Assembly: GCA_051004815.1 (NCBI GenBank) | Contig: JBPCJY010000117.1 | Span: 1 to 27,723 of the forward strand | DNA: 27,723 nt | Reading direction: 5' to 3' | Origin: JBBQXY01 sp051004815 | GTDB lineage: Bacteria; Chloroflexota; Ktedonobacteria; Ktedonobacterales; Ktedonobacteraceae | In this document: positions 8,733 to 17,868 of the stretch, piece after piece | Layout: each line of letters starts with the position of its first letter | Numbering within the stretch: position 1 is the first letter of the stretch | Notes under the pieces: model-generated | Databases searched by the model: none | The model's input: the letters and a program-made list of their open reading frames with translations, nothing else | Told to the model about the DNA's origin: nothing | Program-made: the position numbers and the translations under genes

Positions 8733-10021
8733 TTACAAGAATACAGGCACAGAAATACCGCTGCTTTGATCAGCTAGATGTTCACCTAAGCCAGTATAAT
8801 GTGCTGGCAGGAGCAAATGGGAGCGGCAAAACTACCCTGATGGACATCCTGCTCCTCTTCTCTGATATGCTATCTTCTAACAATCTTTCTCAAGCGTTTC
8901 TTGAAACTTCTCCCTTGACGAATGCGTTGCGCACTCAACGTTTACGTGAGTTAACATATTGCCATATGGGAGACTACTTTAGTTTTATGCTGGAGGCTCA
9001 GCTTCCCCAAAATATCATTGCCGATCTCGTTTCTGATGCTTCTGAACGCGTGCAAGCAAATCCTAAGCGATGGCCCCATACCCTTCGCTATGAAATCCGG
9101 CTGCAAATATTTAATGAGATTGAGTTACAGGTAACTGATGAATATCTTTGGCTTGTGCAGGAAAATGCTACGAGTGAAGAAAGAGGATTGCGTATAGATA
9201 GTCACGCTCCTTCAAGTTGGAAATCTATCATTGCTCGTGAAGCACGCGGCCCAAGTGGCACAATCAGTCTACGTCCTGAAAAAAAAGGCAAAGGCTTTGC
9301 ATTCCGTCTCAACCCCAATGCATTAGCTTTAAAGACTCTTCCCCTTGACTCGTCGCTATTTCCAGCAGCGGTCTGGTTTATTAACATGCTCGAAACAGGA
9401 ACGATACTATATGAGCCTGATGTGCTAAAGCTGCAACAGGATTCTCAGTTAGTATCAACGAAAACCATTCGTCCTGATGCTGGCAATCTTCCTTGGATGG
9501 TACTCGACTTACAGCAAAAACGCCCAGAACGACCGGCTTCCTTTGAAGACTGGGTAGCCCATGTGCAGACAGCGTTGCCGTACATAGAGAAAATAGAAGC
9601 TATTGAGCGCGAAGATAGCTTCCATGCGTATTTCAATGTTACATACAAAGGTGGTTTCACTGTCCCCTCTTCGGGTTTATCAGCTGGCACACTACGTATT
9701 CTGGCTCTAACCATCCTACCTTATTTAAGTGAGCCGCCAGCTATTGTATGCTTAGAGGAGCCAGAAAACGGAATTCACCCTCGCGGAATAGAGGCTGTTT
9801 TGCAATCACTAGGTTCTCTCTACAACTCACAAGTGTTGCTCTCAACTCACTCTCCTATCGTACTAGCTCACACTCCTCTATCATCAGTAATTGTCATGCA
9901 AAGTGAGGAAAATGGAGCGAAGAAAGCTATTGCAGGTAACAAACATTCACATTTACAAAACTGGCATAGCGCGATTGACCTTGACCTTGGTTCATTATTT
10001 GCTGCTGGAGTGTTGGATTGA
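8729..10021 (+). CDS. mad3: OLD/SMC-like AAA ATPase, MAD3-like
   Basis: A 430-residue ATPase of the AAA_21/OLD type with an ABC-like head. Walker A is GANGSGKT at 28-35, directly after an RCFDQLDV segment typical of RecF/OLD N-termini. An SSGLSAGT segment stands where the ABC signature is expected. Walker B is VCLEEPENGIHP, with Glu343-Glu344. A switch histidine, His374, lies in LLSTHSPIV. There is no C-terminal TOPRIM domain, unlike fused OLD nucleases, but the next gene may supply one. It starts within the stop of the methyltransferase gene (ATGA overlap), so translation is probably coupled. In the MADS order this is the MAD3 position. ATP-driven DNA or partner binding is expected, but its exact role is unknown. 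Confidence 0.8.
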   Translation: MITRIQAQKYRCFDQLDVHLSQYNVLAGANGSGKTTLMDILLLFSDMLSSNNLSQAFLETSPLTNALRTQRLRELTYCHMGDYFSFMLEAQLPQNIIADLVSDASERVQANPKRWPHTLRYEIRLQIFNEIELQVTDEYLWLVQENATSEERGLRIDSHAPSSWKSIIAREARGPSGTISLRPEKKGKGFAFRLNPNALALKTLPLDSSLFPAAVWFINMLETGTILYEPDVLKLQQDSQLVSTKTIRPDAGNLPWMVLDLQQKRPERPASFEDWVAHVQTALPYIEKIEAIEREDSFHAYFNVTYKGGFTVPSSGLSAGTLRILALTILPYLSEPPAIVCLEEPENGIHPRGIEAVLQSLGSLYNSQVLLSTHSPIVLAHTPLSSVIVMQSEENGAKKAIAGNKHSHLQNWHSAIDLDLGSLFAAGVLD

Positions 10022-10662
10022 TGATGGATTGTGCCTTCCTTTTCGCTGATAGACAAATGGAACAAACATTTAAAGGTTTTCTCGGGAAAGAAAACTTTCA
10101 CAGAAGTCTAGGTGCCCGATCTTTCACCTATGATTCTTTTGTTCCTGACCGCCGTTTCGGTGATTCAGGTGTATATAAGCAAGGACATGTATTTCTCAGG
10201 CGTTACTATAGTATATGTCAGCATGCTGTTGTTGTCCTGGATCATCGTTGGGAAGGAGCACCAGAGCCATCAATTATTCAAGAGAAAATGAAGGCAAACT
10301 TAGTTCAAAATGGCTGGCGTGAAGAAAATGTTGAGGTTATAGTGATAGTACCAGAGTTAGAAGTTTGGCTTTGTCAAAGCTCTCAGCATGTAGTTGACGC
10401 TTTTCACTTTGACTATACTCCTCATGCTTCTTTAAAAGCATGGCTAGAAGCGGAAGAATTTTGGGATCCAACTAAGCCTAAACCTGCTCATCCTAAAGAT
10501 GCATTTATGAAAATGCAGAAGATATCAGGCATCCCCCGGTCAGGTGCTACCTATGCTAAAATATCCAGTCATATTTCCATTCGAGGCTGTGTGGATCCTG
10601 CTTTTTGTTTGCTTCGTGACACACTACAACGCTGGTTCCCTCCTGATGGAGGCCAACAATGA
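10021..10662 (+). CDS. mad4: Small TOPRIM-like protein, MAD4-like
   Basis: A 213-residue soluble protein with no firmly recognised family. The N-terminus (CAFLFADRQMEQTFKGFL) and the central VVVLDHRWEGAP followed by VIVIVPELEVWL look like a TOPRIM-type alpha/beta core of the DUF4276 kind. Acidic residues follow the first strand and the VVVLD strand. The ATG at 10021 overlaps the upstream stop (TGATG), with GGAG about ten bases before it. A TTG at 10018 and an ATG at 10024 are alternatives. Lying directly after the OLD-like ATPase gene, it may form a split ATPase/TOPRIM pair with that product. The gene is in the MAD4 position of MADS. The fold call is an inference, and no enzymatic activity is claimed. 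Confidence 0.65.
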   Translation: MMDCAFLFADRQMEQTFKGFLGKENFHRSLGARSFTYDSFVPDRRFGDSGVYKQGHVFLRRYYSICQHAVVVLDHRWEGAPEPSIIQEKMKANLVQNGWREENVEVIVIVPELEVWLCQSSQHVVDAFHFDYTPHASLKAWLEAEEFWDPTKPKPAHPKDAFMKMQKISGIPRSGATYAKISSHISIRGCVDPAFCLLRDTLQRWFPPDGGQQ

Positions 10663-12095
10663 AACTAACCAACTTCGACAACCCCGTCATGTCCTCCTGG
10701 TTCGACCTTAAGGGCGCACGTCTTGACAGCAAACCCTACCTCTCCGGTGCTCTAGAAGCTAGGGTGCTGCTAGAAAAGTTACGTGTAGAAAAACAGCCTT
10801 TAATAAGCCTAACAAAAGGATATTCTGGCGGTATCTATAATGGACCACAGTTTATACGAAACTACGTGGAGAGTGAAGAACATGGTGTACCATTTTTAAC
10901 AAGTGGTACAATGCTTCTTGCTGATCTTTCCAGAGTTGGTCTACTCAGAAAAAAGGATGCTCTGTCACCTAAATTGAGTTATCTTAGATTAGAAGAGGGT
11001 ATGACGCTTATTTCTTGCTCTGGTACAATTGGCAGAATGGTCTACGCCGGGCCATATATGAACAAAGTATGGTCGTCACAGGACGTACTAAAGGTGGTTC
11101 CTGACCCTGATAAAATTCTCCCAGGCTATCTCTACGCTTATCTGAGCAGCAAGTTTGGTGTTCCACAGGTGACAGAGGGAACATACGGAGCAATTATTCA
11201 GCATCTTGAACCAATACATATTGCTAAATTGCCTGTACCTCGACTTGGTGCTATAGAGTCTACCGTTCACAGTCTATGTGACACTGCGGCAAAACTTCGT
11301 AATGAAGCAAGCATAAAACTTCAAGTTGCTAGTGATACTATGAACGAACACTTTGAGTTTCCCAAGAAACTCGCATTGTCTCACAGAAACTTTTCTGTTA
11401 CAACAGCATTGTCTAATACTTTGGCATACAGGATGGTTGGAGCGTATTATATAGCAGCCGCACAGGAAAGTGATCAACTACTGGAACGCAACAGTAAGCT
11501 TGACTTACTTGGTGATCTCATTAGTAGCGTTGGGGAAACAGGAAGATTGAAGCAGTTATTTGTTTCTGAAGGATACGGCGTTCCTTTTTTAACGAGTAGT
11601 GAAATTTTTCGACTTCAGTATAAACCAACGAGATTCATCGCTAAAAACTTGATACCGAATAGTGCAGATTGGATTGTCCAAGAAGAGGATATATTTCTAG
11701 CTCGTAGTGGGCAAGTAGGAGGTATCATTGGGCGTGGGGTATGGGCAGATGCACGCTTTCACAGTGCTTGTGTTTCAGTAGATGTATTAAGACTTAGAGT
11801 AGATCGTACTTCTGTATTACCAGGCTTCCTGTTTGCCTATCTATTTCTTACTGATGTTGGCTATCGGCAACTCATACGTATAGCTACAGGAAGTTCTATT
11901 CCACATTTATCACTAAGTGATGTTCTTAAAATACGTGTTCCTAGAACCACGGATAACATTGAAATTAGTATTCATGAGCTTGTGCGAGATGCAGGAAAGC
12001 TAAAGGCAGAGGCACAAGCAAAAGAGGATGAAGCTCGTGAGATGGTAGAGACGGCAATTGAGGAGAATGCAAAATGGCAATCGTTATCCAGGTAG
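10659..12095 (+). CDS. mad5: Type I-like DNA specificity subunit, MAD5-like
   Basis: An HsdS-like protein of 478 residues with two target recognition halves. GVPFLTS recurs at residues 76-82 and 307-313. Each copy is followed about 70 residues later by a segment with the pattern LPG(Y/F)L(Y/F)AYL and then by a hydrophobic-helix boundary (IHIAKLPVPR and VLKIRVPR), the usual repeat of type I S subunits. Helical, Lys/Ala/Glu-rich stretches at about 200-230 and at the C-terminus would be the spacer coiled coils. It should direct the upstream methyltransferase to a bipartite site. GGAGG lies six bases before the ATG, which overlaps the preceding stop (ATGA). No HsdR gene accompanies it, so this is not a conventional type I operon. 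Confidence 0.85.
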   Translation: MKLTNFDNPVMSSWFDLKGARLDSKPYLSGALEARVLLEKLRVEKQPLISLTKGYSGGIYNGPQFIRNYVESEEHGVPFLTSGTMLLADLSRVGLLRKKDALSPKLSYLRLEEGMTLISCSGTIGRMVYAGPYMNKVWSSQDVLKVVPDPDKILPGYLYAYLSSKFGVPQVTEGTYGAIIQHLEPIHIAKLPVPRLGAIESTVHSLCDTAAKLRNEASIKLQVASDTMNEHFEFPKKLALSHRNFSVTTALSNTLAYRMVGAYYIAAAQESDQLLERNSKLDLLGDLISSVGETGRLKQLFVSEGYGVPFLTSSEIFRLQYKPTRFIAKNLIPNSADWIVQEEDIFLARSGQVGGIIGRGVWADARFHSACVSVDVLRLRVDRTSVLPGFLFAYLFLTDVGYRQLIRIATGSSIPHLSLSDVLKIRVPRTTDNIEISIHELVRDAGKLKAEAQAKEDEAREMVETAIEENAKWQSLSR

Positions 12096-15000
12096 GACCA
12101 CCACGTAACGACTCAGAGCGTCAGGCCATTGCCTATTTACGCGACAATCTCCCCGCCAATTGCACTGTAATACATAATTTTGAACTTGTGCAGGGTAAGG
12201 AAATCCTTGAGATTGATCTGGCAATTCTCACACCTCACTGTGTCTATGTCGTAGATGTGAAGGGCGTCCACGGACTTGTTGATATTCACGGAACGAAATG
12301 GTATCCAGAAGGACGCCAGCCCTATAACTCGCCCCTCATGAAGGGACGCTTGAACGCCAAGTTGCTCAAAGCTTTTATCACTGATCGCTATCCAGCGCAA
12401 TTAGACATGCAAAAGGTCTACGTGCGTGCTGCTGTGCTATTAACCGCCCCCGATGTGGTGATTGACGACCATACAGGCATCGATGGCGACGATATTGTTC
12501 GGCTCAACAAGAGCCTGCTCTATTTTCAGAATAAGATCAATATTCCTGCGAGCGCATCCTCCGATATACGCAACCAGCTTCCTCTAATTACAAAGCTTAT
12601 CACTGGCAACGCAAAAAGGCCACAAACACATCTCTATCGTGATTGGCAGGTGGAAGAGCGTCTAGGTGGCAACGAACGCTTCACCGAATATCGCGCACGG
12701 CACATCTTCGCAGGAAAACATGGCACGGCACGCCTGCGTGTCTACTTCGTTGATCCTTATCAGGATGAAGCAGCGCGGAAACGCGAGCAGAAGATTATTA
12801 GTAATGCCTTCCGCGCCATTGTTAATGTTCCTGGACACCCTAATATTTTGAATGTTCGTGATTTCTTCGACAGTGAAGATGGCTCATATTTTGTCCTTGT
12901 CACCGAAGATGTTATTGGTCATGCGCTGCGTCAGCACATTAAAAAAATATCGCTAGCCCTTACATTCGATCAGAAATTACGCGTAATGCGTGACGTACTT
13001 ACCGCACTTGAACACGCCCATGCCTATCAAGTCGTGCATCGCAACTTAACCCCTGATGCCATCATCGTTGGAGCCGATGGTCATGCTCGCCTCGCTTCGT
13101 TTGAATACGCACGAGCCGGAGCGAGTGGTACCAGTAGCATTGCTAAAGACATTGTAGAAGATGTGGATCAGACTTATCAGGCTCCCGAATGCTATAATGA
13201 TCCCTCACAAGCGAGCGTTGTCTCAGACCTGTTCTCGGCGGGCCTCGTTTTCTATGAACTACTAACAGGTGAGACAGCATTCAGCGGCCCCACGCAATTA
13301 TACGACCAGGGAGCTATCTTTCCCATCAAACCGACAGACCTCAAACCGGATCTCCCTCAAGGACTTGATTCATGGCTACAAAAACTATGCGCCTTTGAAC
13401 CACAGCAACGGTTTGCAAGTGCAACCGATGCGCTTAAGGAGTTACAACAGGTTATTCTCCCTTCACCAACACAAAAAGCAGAACGCCTCATACCTCCTTC
13501 ACAACCACACGATAAGCGCAACCTTCCTAAAGAGTATGTACTTGGTGAACGTTTCGTCGTACAAGAGCGGCTAGGACAGGGTGGTTTCGCTGTAGCATAT
13601 AAAGTATTTGATACGCTGGGAGAAGTAATGCGTGTCCTCAAACTAGTACTGACAGACCACCTTTCTGTCTTTGGACGTTTAGGGCAGGAATATAAAGTTT
13701 TGGCTTCCATCCCTGAACATCCCTATGTGGTAAAAGTGATTTGGGCTGACCTGCTGGCAGATCGCACACCCTATATCGTTTTTGAATACGTTGACGGCTT
13801 AAATGTTGAAAAACTGGTGGACGAAAAAGCACTCTCCTTGGAAGATGCAGTGAAGATCGCAAAGCAAGTTGCTGAAGGACTCACTTTCTTACATGTACAT
13901 GGCATCTATCATCAGGATATCAAGCCCTCGAATCTGCTCTGGACTGAACACGGAGTACGCATTATTGATTTCAATGTTGCTATCTCCGATCAGGCTAGTA
14001 CCAATATGGCAGGGGGAACAGGTCGCTATATCCCTCCTGAAATGAATGGTGTAGGAAATCTAAACACTAGTCAGAAAATTGAGCGTGATGTCTATGCACT
14101 AGGTATCACGTTATATGAATGTGTTACAGGGCATTATCCTTTTGAGGATGTGCATATTCGTAAGGTCGCCACAGATCCCTATATATATGAAGGTGGTGCA
14201 GATCTGCATCCCGCCTTTGCCGCGCTTCTACTCAAGGCTATCTCATCTACTGTAACAGAGCGTTTTACCTCCTCTCAAGCTTTACTCTCAGCTCTCATCG
14301 CGCTCCCTGCTCTGCGAAAACCTATCGAACCACCACCGCTTGCTACTATTTTTCAGAACGATATAGAGAAGCCAAACTATAACCCCTACGTGCTCCATCT
14401 GCTTACACTTTATAGTCAGAGCCAGCATACAAATGCTGGTACACGTGGCTTAGATGCCTTTGGCGAGCTGACGTATGTAGATACCCTGCTTGATAAGCAA
14501 TTGCGACCCGCCATCCTTGAAGGAGATTTTCAACTGGTAATTATCTCTGGCAATGCAGGAGATGGCAAAACAGCCTTCATTCAGCGGATGGCGAAAGACG
14601 CAGAACGCATGGGGGCAACAATACAGCACCAGGTGAATGGCTATACCTTTACTTTGTATGGACATACTTTTTTGAGCAACTACGATGGTAGCCAGGATGA
14701 AGGTGAGAAGACCAACGATGATGTGTTATTCACCTTCCTCGAACCGTTTCGAGGAACGGAAGAGGCTCACTGGCCCAACAACGAAACACGCCTTATCGCT
14801 ATCAATGAAGGGCGGCTAATAGACTTTCTTACTGAGCATCAGCAACTCTTTCCACATCTCGCTACATTAGTACGAGATGGCCTGAATGGATTAGCAACAT
14901 CAAACGTTATCGCTGTAATTAACCTCAACCGGCGTTCCATCGTCGCTGATCAGGAAGGTGAGAAAAATAACTCTATCTTTGACCGACTGCTACGTCGCAT

Positions 15001-16144
15001 GACCGATAAACAGTTCTGGGATGTCTGTGAAACCTGCGACCTCAAGCAACGGTGCTACATCTATCACAATGCCCGAACCTTTATGGATCCCATAGCAGGA
15101 GCCAAGGCCATAGAACGCCTCAAAACATTGTACACAATTACGCATTTGCGCGGACAACTGCACGTCACCTTGCGCGATCTACGGTCAGCTTTGGCCTATA
15201 TGCTTGTGGGTACAAAAGATTGCGATGATGTCCATAAGCTTTACCAAGATGGTACTCCTGGCACGATGCAGCAGATACTGGATGGCTTCTATTTCAACGC
15301 CTGGACGGGCGGAACGTACCCTTCAAACGATCGTCTGATTTCGCTATTGCGGGAGATTGACATTGGCGAGGTAAGCAATCCCGATCTGGATAGAGGTTTT
15401 GATTTTCTCAAACCAACATCGCGTGAGATGGCCCGCTTCTCCTATGCAGAACGTAGCAATTACGACGATACATTGCTCACAAAGACCTTTGAGCAACTCC
15501 CACGAGAGTATATAGAGCGAACCCGCGTAAAAAATATAGATATACATAAGAACTATGTTGCGATGCTTCGAAGGAGGCACTACTTTGAATGTCGTGATGA
15601 GAGTTGGGAGACTATGTTGCCCTATCGCCACTATAAAACTTTCTCAGCATTGATCACAAAAACCATAGGCTCATCAGCAGAAGTTCCAATGCTTTTGCAG
15701 GCAATTAACCGAGGTGAAGGGTTGGTGGATGCGACCAAACTGACAGAGATGCTTGCACTACGAGTTCGACGAGTTGAGCGTGGCACTATTCAGAGCTATC
15801 GCCTCTTCAATGGCAAGTATTTTACTTTGACGCAACGCGAGACAAAAGAGAGTACGCGCTTTGTGGAGTACCTCTCTCAATCACTCTATTTGCATTATGA
15901 AACAGAGACGAGTCACAAAGCCGAGCTACGCGTCAATCTCGATATTTATGAAATGCTGATGAGGCTCAATAATGGCTATCGTCCCAGTCCAGAAGAACTA
16001 CAAGGTTTTTATCTGAGTCTGATGATTTTCAAAAATATTCTTGCCTCTGCCCCTTACCAGGAGGTATTACTCACAGAGACTGGACACGAGTTCTATACAG
16101 TAAGTCGGAGCAAGGATGGTTCACTATCCCTTGCACAGCAGTAA
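12074..16144 (+). CDS. mad6: NERD-pseudokinase-kinase-ATPase fusion, MAD6/PglW-like
   Basis: A 1356-residue multidomain protein. Residues 1 to about 110 form a NERD nuclease-like domain with EID at 46-48 and DVK at 61-63, a complete D...(D/E)xK set. At about 195-460 lies a protein kinase fold with HRN at 322-324 in place of HRD, no DFG and no clear VAIK lysine, so it is a probable pseudokinase. A second kinase domain (about 488-750) has GQGGF, VLKL, HQD (Asp615) and DFN (Asp632) and is probably active. The C-terminal 500 residues hold a P-loop, GNAGDGKT at 826-833, and a Cys cluster at 985, 988 and 994. PglW of BREX type 2 shares the NERD plus Ser/Thr kinase head. Here the neighbours instead fit MAD6 of MADS. 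Its start lies 22 bases inside the preceding gene. Confidence 0.82.
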   Translation: MAIVIQVGPPRNDSERQAIAYLRDNLPANCTVIHNFELVQGKEILEIDLAILTPHCVYVVDVKGVHGLVDIHGTKWYPEGRQPYNSPLMKGRLNAKLLKAFITDRYPAQLDMQKVYVRAAVLLTAPDVVIDDHTGIDGDDIVRLNKSLLYFQNKINIPASASSDIRNQLPLITKLITGNAKRPQTHLYRDWQVEERLGGNERFTEYRARHIFAGKHGTARLRVYFVDPYQDEAARKREQKIISNAFRAIVNVPGHPNILNVRDFFDSEDGSYFVLVTEDVIGHALRQHIKKISLALTFDQKLRVMRDVLTALEHAHAYQVVHRNLTPDAIIVGADGHARLASFEYARAGASGTSSIAKDIVEDVDQTYQAPECYNDPSQASVVSDLFSAGLVFYELLTGETAFSGPTQLYDQGAIFPIKPTDLKPDLPQGLDSWLQKLCAFEPQQRFASATDALKELQQVILPSPTQKAERLIPPSQPHDKRNLPKEYVLGERFVVQERLGQGGFAVAYKVFDTLGEVMRVLKLVLTDHLSVFGRLGQEYKVLASIPEHPYVVKVIWADLLADRTPYIVFEYVDGLNVEKLVDEKALSLEDAVKIAKQVAEGLTFLHVHGIYHQDIKPSNLLWTEHGVRIIDFNVAISDQASTNMAGGTGRYIPPEMNGVGNLNTSQKIERDVYALGITLYECVTGHYPFEDVHIRKVATDPYIYEGGADLHPAFAALLLKAISSTVTERFTSSQALLSALIALPALRKPIEPPPLATIFQNDIEKPNYNPYVLHLLTLYSQSQHTNAGTRGLDAFGELTYVDTLLDKQLRPAILEGDFQLVIISGNAGDGKTAFIQRMAKDAERMGATIQHQVNGYTFTLYGHTFLSNYDGSQDEGEKTNDDVLFTFLEPFRGTEEAHWPNNETRLIAINEGRLIDFLTEHQQLFPHLATLVRDGLNGLATSNVIAVINLNRRSIVADQEGEKNNSIFDRLLRRMTDKQFWDVCETCDLKQRCYIYHNARTFMDPIAGAKAIERLKTLYTITHLRGQLHVTLRDLRSALAYMLVGTKDCDDVHKLYQDGTPGTMQQILDGFYFNAWTGGTYPSNDRLISLLREIDIGEVSNPDLDRGFDFLKPTSREMARFSYAERSNYDDTLLTKTFEQLPREYIERTRVKNIDIHKNYVAMLRRRHYFECRDESWETMLPYRHYKTFSALITKTIGSSAEVPMLLQAINRGEGLVDATKLTEMLALRVRRVERGTIQSYRLFNGKYFTLTQRETKESTRFVEYLSQSLYLHYETETSHKAELRVNLDIYEMLMRLNNGYRPSPEELQGFYLSLMIFKNILASAPYQEVLLTETGHEFYTVSRSKDGSLSLAQQ

Positions 16145-16161
16145 GGAAAGAGAGTTACGTT

Positions 16162-17868
16162 GTGGTAACACGAGGACGAGATAGAGAATTTCGCTTTCCC
16201 CAGGTGAGCTATGTTGATTATAAACAGATAGATATAGACCGTACTTTGCTCAATCTCTTTCCGCGCTTGAAATTTGGAGGATATCTAGGGCGAGTCAAAA
16301 AGCTACCTTTTCAATTGAATATAGATTCGTTCCTATCAGAGCTAATTGATGATAAAAATAAAGCTACATTTATAGGCTTCGCCGATTATCCAGACGTTGT
16401 GCGTAAATGGCTGGAAACAGACCTACTGGATCTCGTCCATCGCGGACGCCCTAAACAGGCAGTTGTCTCTCCACGTCCTCTACATGGAAACATTTACAAA
16501 TTTCGTAACGCCGATCACGCACGCGATTACAATACCTCAGAACAAGTCTACTGGATGCTTTATCATACGCAAAAGGGGCCAGATGTACTCAACGAACTGA
16601 AAAAATTTCTCTTTCCAGATATGGATTGGCTCAATGATAAGGTACAGCAGACAACCACAAAGATAGATGTAGAAACACAGGTTATTCTCCACTTTAATGA
16701 GCAAAGTAAAGAAGACTATGTGGATACATCAAAACCCCTTGAGAGTTATCCTTCGCTTTGTATGCAACAAGCAAACTTCTTCGCGGAGGATATTCTCCGC
16801 CTGCTTGCCTACGAAAACTATATTCCGCGTTCGGTTCTCATGGATTATCTGAAAACGCTCTTCTCCTTCCATCTCGCTCTCTATCATCTTCGTATTTTCA
16901 AGCTTTTACCTGAATTAGTGAAGCGTCAGAGAGGAAATTCCTTCTGTCAGATAAAGGGTTGTCCTCTCGCTCATGCAAAAACATCACAACAGACAGGTTG
17001 TCCGCATACAACGGGGCTTGTAGTTGAGATGGGCAATGCTACCAATACTCATATGTTGGAGCTGTCTCGTCGTAGTACCGATGCCCATTACAGACGTATC
17101 GTGCCCTTTATTCAAGCGCAGTATATCGTCAAAAACCTTGATGATATGGTTCAATACTTACTGAAGGTGAAAAAAGTTTCTGCTCCTGCTCGGGGCTATT
17201 TCTCAGTACCTGAACTACTTCAATTTTTGGATGATCGCTATAAACTAGAGCGTGAGAAATTTTTTGGGCCGCGTCTCAAGGAACTTATCGAGAAAAGTGA
17301 AAGCTATGGCGATGATGGTGTTGCTATCATGTCTCCAGAGGTGAAGCGTATTACTGAGTTGGAATTAGATGATTTTGAGGCATGCATCGAGATTGTCATG
17401 GTCAATCGTGTACAATTCCATCGTCGCTATATTACTGAATGTATTGACTCCCTTTTACTCAAAAATCGTGATACTGGGCTCCTCCGCCATGCTCGTACAA
17501 GAGAAAGTCCACGACGCTTTATGCTTGGGAGCCGTTTGCTTGAAGTCCTCTTACAAATTGCCGTCCTCAGACCACAAGGAACAGGATTTGTCACTCAAGA
17601 GATGCGTATTGATGACCTCCTTGCCTTCTTGCGGAATCGCTATGGTTTATATATCGATTCTTTACCAAGTGGTGATGGCTTTGACAAGCCCAGCATTACG
17701 GATCTACAAGCGTTGAAATCCAACAAAGAAGCATTCAAAATGCGCTTACGTGAGATAGGTTTTTTTCAGGACCTTTCAGATGCCTATGTCACTCAGACCG
17801 TTACGCCACGCTATACGATCACGCAGGATACAACAAGTAGTAAAAAAATGTTGGAAGGGAAGAAATGA
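16162..17868 (+). CDS. mad7: Uncharacterised defence-operon protein, MAD7-like
   Basis: A 568-residue protein whose fold I do not recognise. It is soluble, largely helical in appearance and rich in charged residues, with no P-loop and no obvious nuclease motif. One Cys/His cluster stands out, with C262, C267, H271, C280 and H282, which could bind a metal ion. The start is GTG at 16162, with GAGAG seven bases and AAGGA fourteen bases upstream, 17 bases after the kinase gene. A TTG at 16160 is out of frame. It overlaps the following gene as ATGA. The only clue to its role is position: between the kinase/ATPase and HerA-like ATPase genes, which is where MAD7 lies in MADS. It may be a structural or adaptor subunit. 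Confidence 0.7.
   Translation: MVTRGRDREFRFPQVSYVDYKQIDIDRTLLNLFPRLKFGGYLGRVKKLPFQLNIDSFLSELIDDKNKATFIGFADYPDVVRKWLETDLLDLVHRGRPKQAVVSPRPLHGNIYKFRNADHARDYNTSEQVYWMLYHTQKGPDVLNELKKFLFPDMDWLNDKVQQTTTKIDVETQVILHFNEQSKEDYVDTSKPLESYPSLCMQQANFFAEDILRLLAYENYIPRSVLMDYLKTLFSFHLALYHLRIFKLLPELVKRQRGNSFCQIKGCPLAHAKTSQQTGCPHTTGLVVEMGNATNTHMLELSRRSTDAHYRRIVPFIQAQYIVKNLDDMVQYLLKVKKVSAPARGYFSVPELLQFLDDRYKLEREKFFGPRLKELIEKSESYGDDGVAIMSPEVKRITELELDDFEACIEIVMVNRVQFHRRYITECIDSLLLKNRDTGLLRHARTRESPRRFMLGSRLLEVLLQIAVLRPQGTGFVTQEMRIDDLLAFLRNRYGLYIDSLPSGDGFDKPSITDLQALKSNKEAFKMRLREIGFFQDLSDAYVTQTVTPRYTITQDTTSSKKMLEGKK

Noticed and set aside
6678..12095. Ordinary type I restriction-modification operon
   Set aside because: HsdM- and HsdS-like genes are present, but no HsdR. 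The surrounding ATPase, kinase and HerA-like genes fit MADS instead.
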